Source: Candidatus Fermentibacteraceae bacterium (lineage in GTDB: Bacteria; Fermentibacterota; Fermentibacteria; Fermentibacterales; JCC-6). From it: a DNA stretch of 64,000 nucleotides. This document shows positions 58,755-64,000 of the stretch, piece after piece; position 1 is the stretch's first letter, and every line of letters begins with the position of its first letter. Under the pieces are notes generated by a model, which worked only from the letters and a program-made list of their open reading frames with translations, ran no database searches and had not been told where the DNA came from. The position numbers were made by a program, and so were the translations under genes. Location of the stretch: NCBI GenBank assembly GCA_016744855.1, contig JADGDO010000016.1, positions 1 to 64,000 on the forward strand, written 5' to 3'.

Positions 58755-60115
58755 TTTTCTCCTTTTTCCACCAGAAGCCCTGAAATTGCAGCAGCAAGTG
58801 TGCTGAATCTGAATTTTGCTCCGGTGTCTTCTTTTTTCTCACGGGCAGAGGCTAGATTGGTAAATCCAAGGTTGCCTGATTCCGCGAGTCTTCTGTCCAT
58901 TCCGGCAACGGGTCTGATCTCGCCACCGAGACCAATTTCCCCGCTCAAAGCCGTATCTTTTTTAAGCGGTCTTTCTAATCTGCTGGATGCAACCGCAAGG
59001 CAAACAGCCATATCTGCTCCGGGATCAACAATATTAAATCCCCCTGCAACATTCACATACACATCCTGATTACCCAGTTCGATTCCACATCTTCGCTCCA
59101 GAACTGCAAGAAGCATTGCAAGGCGGCCCGAGTCAAAACCTGTTGCACGTCTCTGGGGAAAACCGTAATGTGTCGTACTGGTAAGGGCTTGCACTTCCAC
59201 CAGGAAGGGTCTAGTTCCCTCCATGATTGCTGCAACAGCTGAGCCGGCACCAAGCCCCCCATCTCTCTGAAGGAAATAGCCGGATGCATCTGCAACTTCC
59301 TCCAACCCTTTTTCTTTCATTTCAAAAACTCCCAGCTCACTGGTAGAGCCAAATCTATTCTTAACAGCTCTGAGAAGTCTGAATTGATGAAATGAATCAC
59401 CTTCAAAGCTCACTACCGCATCTACAAGATGCTCGAGAACTTTTGGTCCAGCTATTGATCCTTCCTTGGTTACATGTCCAATAACAAATACAGTTAATCC
59501 TCTTGGCTTTGCGAGATTCACAAGGTTGGAGGCGCACTGTCTTACCTGAGAAACAGATCCCGCTGCACTTGAAAGCTGATTCGTATGGAGAGTTTGTATA
59601 GAATCAACAATAAGCACCTGATAGTCATCTGTTTCAATTTTCTTCTCTACAGCAGATAGATCCGTTGTGGGAAGAAGCATAAGATTCTTTGTCGGCTTTC
59701 CAACCCTTCTGGCCCTGTCTGCAACCTGCCCGGGGGACTCTTCTCCCGTGGCATACAGAACATTAAGACCAGAGGAAGCCATATTCATTGCAGCCTGTAT
59801 CATAAGTGTGCTTTTACCTATGCCCGGTTGCCCTCCTATCAGAACAACTGAACCCTTGAAAGCTCCTCCACCGAGAACTCTATCAAACTCACCGATTGAT
59901 GTCGAAATTCTCTCTCCGTTTTCAATATCAACATCAATAATGCTTACCGCATCTATCCGAGAAGGATATCCGGGGGAAACGGAAGACATTGTTTCCATGA
60001 TTTCTTCAACCATGGTGTTCCAGCTTCCGCAATGGGGACACTTGCCGGCCCAGACCGGTGAATCTCCACCGCATTCAGTACAGAAAAAGACAGACTTCGG
60101 TTTTTTCCCAGCCAT
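58742..60115 (-). CDS. radA: DNA repair protein RadA
   Basis: A 457-residue RecA-like branch-migration helicase that acts in homologous recombination. A four-Cys zinc finger (FFCTECG...GKCPHCGSWN), Walker A GGQPGIGKST, Walker B VLIVDSIQT, the RadA-specific KNRFG in AVKNRFGSTSELG, and the C-terminal Lon-protease-like domain (YVNVAGGFNIVDPGADMAVCLAVASS). The ATG overlaps the dnaB stop as TAATG. Confidence 0.97.
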   Translation of the reverse strand: MAGKKPKSVFFCTECGGDSPVWAGKCPHCGSWNTMVEEIMETMSSVSPGYPSRIDAVSIIDVDIENGERISTSIGEFDRVLGGGAFKGSVVLIGGQPGIGKSTLMIQAAMNMASSGLNVLYATGEESPGQVADRARRVGKPTKNLMLLPTTDLSAVEKKIETDDYQVLIVDSIQTLHTNQLSSAAGSVSQVRQCASNLVNLAKPRGLTVFVIGHVTKEGSIAGPKVLEHLVDAVVSFEGDSFHQFRLLRAVKNRFGSTSELGVFEMKEKGLEEVADASGYFLQRDGGLGAGSAVAAIMEGTRPFLVEVQALTSTTHYGFPQRRATGFDSGRLAMLLAVLERRCGIELGNQDVYVNVAGGFNIVDPGADMAVCLAVASSRLERPLKKDTALSGEIGLGGEIRPVAGMDRRLAESGNLGFTNLASAREKKEDTGAKFRFSTLAAAISGLLVEKGEKWLS

Positions 60116-61467
60116 TAAAATCCGTCATCCTGCATATCATCGGGATGAAAAGTCGTCGTAGAAGCATTAAAAATCAGTCTGATGTCGCCTCGCTGTCCTT
60201 TTCTCTGTTTTGCTATTTTAAGAAGTATTCTCCTGAGTCCACCCTGTGCCCTGTCATCCTCATTTCCAGTGTCTGCATTCTCGTCGTGAAGAAACATGAC
60301 CATATCAGCATCCTGCTCTATTGCTCCGGAATCTCTTAGATCACTGAGCCTGGGTGGGCCTTCACGCTTTGCCGCACCTCGACTCAACTGAGACAAAACC
60401 ATCACTGGAACTTTTAAATCTTTAGCCAAACCTTTGAGATCTGAAGAGTTTTTAGCCACCTTGAGCTGATGGCTTTCAACACCATCGTCTCCCTGCATAA
60501 GCTGCAGATAATCTACAAATACAGCAGCAATACCACCCTTCTCCCTCTGAGCAAGGCGTCTTGTCTTAGCTCTTATCTCTGCTGATGAAATTGATGGTGT
60601 ATCGTCTATATAAATGGGAAGTGTGCTGAGGGTCTCGGCGGCATTCTCCAGATCAACAAAAAAACGGTCTGCAAGAGTATTGTCTATAATCGCCTGTATC
60701 CCAACACCTGCCATTGAGCTTATAAGCCTTTGTGTAAGCTGGTCAGCAGTCATCTCCAGGCTAAAGAAAACAACGGCTCCTACTTTCTGTGCCGCAATGT
60801 GACGGGCCATATTCAAGGCAAGACTTGTTTTTCCGACTCCAGGTCTGGCTGCGATAACGTTCATTTCACCTGCATGAAATCCAGTCGTCATCCGGTCGAG
60901 AGGTACAATCCCTGTGGACAGACCGGTAACTCCATCGCTAGCTTCACGCATTTTCTGGAATGTGATAATCGCTTCGGTAGTCAGCTCACTGACTTTGAAG
61001 AAATCTTTCTGTGAGGAAGATGTGCCTATATCAAACATTTTCTGACTCACATCATCCAGAAGCTCGCTGGCATTAACATTGGTTGAAAAAACCTTGTCCA
61101 TACCCAAGCTGGCTATTGTCAGAAACTGCCGGAGAAGCGAACCGTCTTTAACAATTCTGCAGTAACTGAGAACATTAGAGAGAAATGGAAGATCATCTGT
61201 AATCCCCGCTATGTACTCAAGTCCACCGGCTTCTTCTAACTCACCGGTTCTCTCGAGCTCATTGGTTACTGTGACAAGATCAATTGGTTCCCCTCTGGAA
61301 TCAATAATTTTAGATGCCAGAAAAATTCTACGGTGTCTGTTATCGAACAAATCGCTCTCAGTAAGCATTGCAAACACTTCAACTGCAATCATTGGATTCA
61401 GAAGAACACCGGCAAGAACAGCTTTCTCAGCTTCAGCACTCCATGGCTGTTTTCTACCTTCAGTCAT
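60115..61467 (-). CDS. dnaB: replicative DNA helicase DnaB
   Basis: A 450-residue hexameric helicase. The N-terminal DnaB domain (SAEAEKAVLAGVLLNP...DLFDNRHRRIF) is followed by the RecA-like motor: TGFHAGEMNVIAARPGVGKTSLALNMA, VFFSLEMTADQL, FVDYLQLMQG, VMVLSQLSRGAAKR, LSDLRDSGAIEQDADMVMFLHD. No intein is present. Its start overlaps the glycosylase gene by 8 bp. Placement with radA is common; rplI or ssb partners are absent. Confidence 0.97.
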   Translation of the reverse strand: MTEGRKQPWSAEAEKAVLAGVLLNPMIAVEVFAMLTESDLFDNRHRRIFLASKIIDSRGEPIDLVTVTNELERTGELEEAGGLEYIAGITDDLPFLSNVLSYCRIVKDGSLLRQFLTIASLGMDKVFSTNVNASELLDDVSQKMFDIGTSSSQKDFFKVSELTTEAIITFQKMREASDGVTGLSTGIVPLDRMTTGFHAGEMNVIAARPGVGKTSLALNMARHIAAQKVGAVVFFSLEMTADQLTQRLISSMAGVGIQAIIDNTLADRFFVDLENAAETLSTLPIYIDDTPSISSAEIRAKTRRLAQREKGGIAAVFVDYLQLMQGDDGVESHQLKVAKNSSDLKGLAKDLKVPVMVLSQLSRGAAKREGPPRLSDLRDSGAIEQDADMVMFLHDENADTGNEDDRAQGGLRRILLKIAKQRKGQRGDIRLIFNASTTTFHPDDMQDDGF

Positions 61468-62170
61468 TATTTCCCTTCGATTCCCGGGGCAGTCCTGCCT
61501 CTTCCATGAAAGATTTCAGTTTCTTCATATCTTCCCAAACGGGTCTTTTCAAAGCTGGTGAGCGGAGGAGGGCAGCTGGGTGGTAAGTAACAAGAACAGG
61601 TGTACCCATATAGCTGTGAAAGTCTCCCCTTAAAAGACCAATACCAGTCCTGGTGTTCAGTAGAGTTCTTGCTGCGCTTGCTCCAAGAGCTACGATGATT
61701 CCCGGCTTCATGATCTCAATCTGTCGTTGAAGATATTTGCCGCAGATCTCTGACTCCGAGGGTGAAGGGGCTCTGTTGTTAGGCGGTCGGCACTTAACGA
61801 TGTTTGCTATAAATAGTTTTTCCCTACCGAGGCCAATTGATGCAAATATTTTGTCCAGCAACTTCCCTGACTTACCGACAAAAGGTTTTCCGGTTTCATC
61901 TTCAGTTGCCCCAGGTCCTTCTCCGACTATCAGTATACCTGCTTCGGAATTGCCTTCTCCAAAAACAATATTCTTTCTGGTTGAACCAAGATCGCATTTC
62001 ATGCATCCGGAAATTTCCTTCTCGAGCAGGGCCATTTCCCCCGTTATTCCCTCTGGTATGATTGTCTGTTCAACTTCTATTTTTCTCTGAATCCATTCGG
62101 GAAGCACTAAGATCTGATCGGCCCCGAAGCTGGCTACAGCAGCCCAGAATGGATCAATAACCTTACCCAT
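61460..62170 (-). CDS. family 4 uracil-DNA glycosylase (Fe-S)
   Basis: A 236-residue uracil-DNA glycosylase. The first 50 residues are an extra N-terminal region; the core starts with Fe-S ligands in GCMKCDLG and continues with ILIVGEGPGATEDETGKPFVGKSG (motif 1, split), NIVKCRPPNNRAPSPSESEIC (the other two Cys) and VTYHPAALLR (motif 2). It removes uracil from DNA. It overlaps the gmk-coaB gene by 8 bp and dnaB by 8 bp. Confidence 0.95.
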   Translation of the reverse strand: MGKVIDPFWAAVASFGADQILVLPEWIQRKIEVEQTIIPEGITGEMALLEKEISGCMKCDLGSTRKNIVFGEGNSEAGILIVGEGPGATEDETGKPFVGKSGKLLDKIFASIGLGREKLFIANIVKCRPPNNRAPSPSESEICGKYLQRQIEIMKPGIIVALGASAARTLLNTRTGIGLLRGDFHSYMGTPVLVTYHPAALLRSPALKRPVWEDMKKLKSFMEEAGLPRESKGNND

Positions 62171-63452
62171 TACTCAAACCTTCCATTTCGCGTCCCAGCG
62201 CTGCTGCAATTCCGAAAGCAACAAATTTCTTTGATCCATGCATTATTTCGACATCTTCAGTATCCCCGGCAAAGAGCAGAGTTCCCGAGTTGCATGCCGT
62301 TTCCATACCCGTATCCGGTTTATCTCCTCTGTTCAGAAAGATTGCATGAGAACCCTTTTTCATCATTTTCTTACGGGCTCGCAGCAGTGAGGTTTCACCG
62401 TACTCAAGTGCAAACGAAAGAACTGGGCAACTACATGAAAGAGAAACAGTAATATCCGGAGTGGATTCAAGGGCAATGGAGAAATCCCCATCAGTTCTTT
62501 TCAGTTTCCCCGCAACTGGATTCGATGGAGCAAAGTCCGCAACTGCTGCTGCCATAACCAGAAGATCAGCTTCTTTTGTCTCTTTCCCAAGAGCATCGAG
62601 CATCTCTGAAGCGCTGCCTACTTTAACCAAGCGCACCGGCCCGGGAGGGTCCATTTGGAAGGCGGGGCCACTGACAAGAACAACCTCTGCACCTGCATAA
62701 AGAAAGGCCTCGGCAAGAGAAACCCCCATCAAACCACTGGAACGGTTTGAAATGAATCTGACCTCGTCAATCATCTCTCTTGTAGGTCCGGAGGAAACAA
62801 CAACTCGTTTCCCTTTCCAAAAATCAATGCCATTCATGTAATTGCCATGATAGTCCAATGCCTGAACGGGCCATCCAATAGTCTGAAGCTTCATTTTTTC
62901 CGCAAGGAAAATGGTTACAATCTCGGATTTTGCTTTTTCAAGTTCATCGTTACAGACAAAGTAATCGAAAACCCCCATAAATGATACTTCTCCAGCGGCA
63001 GCTTCCATCCGCTTCTCAACTGTTTTTCCTGAATCTGTATTCCTTTGTTCCAAGCGCTTTAAAAGCACTTTGCTGCTGGCAGGTAAAACAAAAATCAGCA
63101 CAGCCGATGGCATAGTCTGCTTAATCTGAACCGCACCCTGAACATCAATATCAAGAACTACATTCTTCCCTAACGCGAGCTGGTTCCGTACCCATGATCC
63201 ATCTGTGCCATACCTGTTTCCATGGACATGAGCCCATTCAAGAAAATAGGAATTTCGAATTCTAGTATCAAATTCATCATCATCGACAAAGAAGTAATCC
63301 CGGCCGTGCATTTCTTCACCGCGCGGTAATCTGGTGGTGGTTGAAACAGAAAAATCTGTTCTGTCATTCCCACCGACAAGATGATGTGCAAGAGTTGTTT
63401 TCCCAGCTCCTGAAGGTCCGGCAAGAACAAAAAGCATTCCACTACTGGACAT
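62163..63452 (-). CDS. gmk: guanylate kinase fused to phosphopantothenoylcysteine synthetase domain (Gmk-CoaB)
   Basis: A 429-residue fusion. Residues 1-190 are guanylate kinase (GMP to GDP): P-loop VLAGPSGAGKTT and the signature TTRLPRGEEMHGRDYFFV, then VVLDIDVQGAVQIK. Residues about 210-429 are the CoaB half of CoaBC: VVVSSGPTREMIDEVRFISNRSSGLMGVSLAEA (split motif), VVLVSGPA, MAAAVADFAPSNPVAGKLKR. The CoaC flavoprotein decarboxylase half is missing and only a roughly 20-residue linker joins the domains. In many bacteria gmk, rpoZ and coaBC are consecutive; here rpoZ and coaC are gone. Start taken at ATG 63452 (AGCAGG upstream); a GTG at 63467 is possible. Confidence 0.92.
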   Translation of the reverse strand: MSSSGMLFVLAGPSGAGKTTLAHHLVGGNDRTDFSVSTTTRLPRGEEMHGRDYFFVDDDEFDTRIRNSYFLEWAHVHGNRYGTDGSWVRNQLALGKNVVLDIDVQGAVQIKQTMPSAVLIFVLPASSKVLLKRLEQRNTDSGKTVEKRMEAAAGEVSFMGVFDYFVCNDELEKAKSEIVTIFLAEKMKLQTIGWPVQALDYHGNYMNGIDFWKGKRVVVSSGPTREMIDEVRFISNRSSGLMGVSLAEAFLYAGAEVVLVSGPAFQMDPPGPVRLVKVGSASEMLDALGKETKEADLLVMAAAVADFAPSNPVAGKLKRTDGDFSIALESTPDITVSLSCSCPVLSFALEYGETSLLRARKKMMKKGSHAIFLNRGDKPDTGMETACNSGTLLFAGDTEDVEIMHGSKKFVAFGIAAALGREMEGLSNG

Positions 63453-64000
63453 TTGCAACCTGCTCACGAAGACCCCCGAGAATATCTTTCATCTCAATCA
63501 CCTGATGTACAGCTTCGGAATTATCGACCTTGGAACCCATGGTGTTCAGTTCCCGATGCATTTCCTGAAGAATGAAACCAAGTTTTCTGCCGCAGTCGTT
63601 TTCTTCCAGAACAAGAAGAGCAGAATGAACATGAGCGGAGAGTCGCTGGAATTCTTCCGAAATATCAATTCTGTCAGAGAGAAGGGCCATTTCCTGAGCC
63701 AGCCGATCATCATTCACCTTGGCATCACCAAGCAATTCAGTTATTCTGTTTTTTCTCTCGCAGAAAAGATGAGTCACCCGCTGGCTGTGTCCTTCAGAGA
63801 CAGGAACGGAAAGTTTATCTATCAATTGCAATTTTTCAGCAAACATCGATGCCAGACCATTTCCCTCTTCACGCCTTGAATTAAGTAAATGCTGAAATGC
63901 TTCTTTCACAGCAGAGAGAAGATTCTGATCAAAACCTTCACCCGCTGAAGGGTCGGGAACACGCATCATGCCAGAGAGGGTTACAAGTCGAAAAGCGTCA
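63442..64000 (-). CDS. yicC: YicC-family endoribonuclease (partial, 5' end beyond window)
   Basis: 186 residues of the C-terminal part; the frame is open to the window edge (DAFRLVTLSGMMRVPD). DISEEFQRLSAHVHSALLVLEENDCGRKLGFILQEMHRELNTMGSK is the strongly conserved YicC/YloC C-terminal domain (DUF1732), ending MKDILGGLREQVANVQ as usual. The family includes endoribonucleases. It is the usual upstream neighbour of gmk and overlaps it by 11 bp. Confidence 0.95.
   Translation of the reverse strand, partial: DAFRLVTLSGMMRVPDPSAGEGFDQNLLSAVKEAFQHLLNSRREEGNGLASMFAEKLQLIDKLSVPVSEGHSQRVTHLFCERKNRITELLGDAKVNDDRLAQEMALLSDRIDISEEFQRLSAHVHSALLVLEENDCGRKLGFILQEMHRELNTMGSKVDNSEAVHQVIEMKDILGGLREQVANVQ

Overview
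The window is about 48% GC, gene-dense and mostly on the minus strand. It looks like a chromosomal segment of a Gram-negative bacterium of the wider FCB (Fibrobacteres-Chlorobi-Bacteroidetes) type. The signs are an Omp85/TamB pair, a TolC-family protein, and at least five secreted proteins with N-terminal signal peptides. Those five also end in a C-terminal domain of the PNP...VYDxxGR...GxYxxxx type used as a type IX secretion sorting tail; two of them are gingipain-like C25 peptidases. An uncultured FCB candidate phylum (for example Fermentibacterota-like) is my guess, but sequence alone does not prove it. UGA is an ordinary stop codon here, Shine-Dalgarno (SD) sites are clear, and many genes are joined by TAATG, TAGTG or ATGA overlaps.

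Layout. 1-0.7 kb: 5' end of a 16S rRNA gene (minus strand) with two tandem consensus promoters and a duplicated leader. 0.8-4 kb: TetR and MarR regulators and small envelope or unknown genes. 4-6.5 kb: a PAP2 phosphatase fused to an alpha/beta hydrolase, translationally coupled to a secreted transglutaminase-like protein. 6.6-12.5 kb: a radical SAM protein, a DUF389 membrane protein, an SGNH hydrolase, a PIN-PhoH ATPase and biotin ligase. 12.6-12.9 kb: tRNA-Lys and tRNA-Glu, each with its own promoter. 13-17 kb: a truncated secreted protein, a small barrel-like protein, and a divergent amino-acid racemase cluster (Alr; GNAT plus ornithine/alanine-racemase-like). 18.6-20.8 kb: a secreted Asp-box beta-propeller gene broken by one in-frame TGA. 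20.9-24.9 kb: a DNA polymerase I without the 5' nuclease domain, a PAS protein, a DUF998 protein and a secreted endonuclease I.

25-30.5 kb is the most unusual part. A four-gene operon behind a consensus promoter encodes a SHOCT-like/DUF4097 protein, a zinc-ribbon DUF2089 regulator sharing a similar short helical module, a DUF4097-like lipoprotein and a PAS-PAS-PAS/degenerate kinase/receiver protein. Upstream of it are an AlbA_2-domain protein and a secreted protein made of six EYEYQAD repeats. 30.7-35.7 kb: two tandem C25 peptidase paralogues, each with its own promoter and terminator. 35.8-41.3 kb: TamB and its Omp85 partner. 41.3-42.9 kb: a ThiD-Nudix fusion and a mini zinc-finger protein. 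42.9-46 kb: an RhlE-type helicase with a long structured leader, an RluA-family synthase, a VF530-like protein and YehS.

46.2-64 kb is one long minus-strand run in which nearly all neighbouring genes overlap: yicC, a gmk-coaB fusion, a family-4 uracil-DNA glycosylase, dnaB, radA, a PIN/TRAM protein, an ispD-ispF fusion, dedA, glgA, a Yip1-like protein, a TolC-like protein, a secreted glycosidase-like protein, an MFS-spermidine-synthase fusion and fabD. It combines replication and repair, isoprenoid, nucleotide and CoA, glycogen and envelope functions.

I found no CRISPR array, insertion sequence or prophage.
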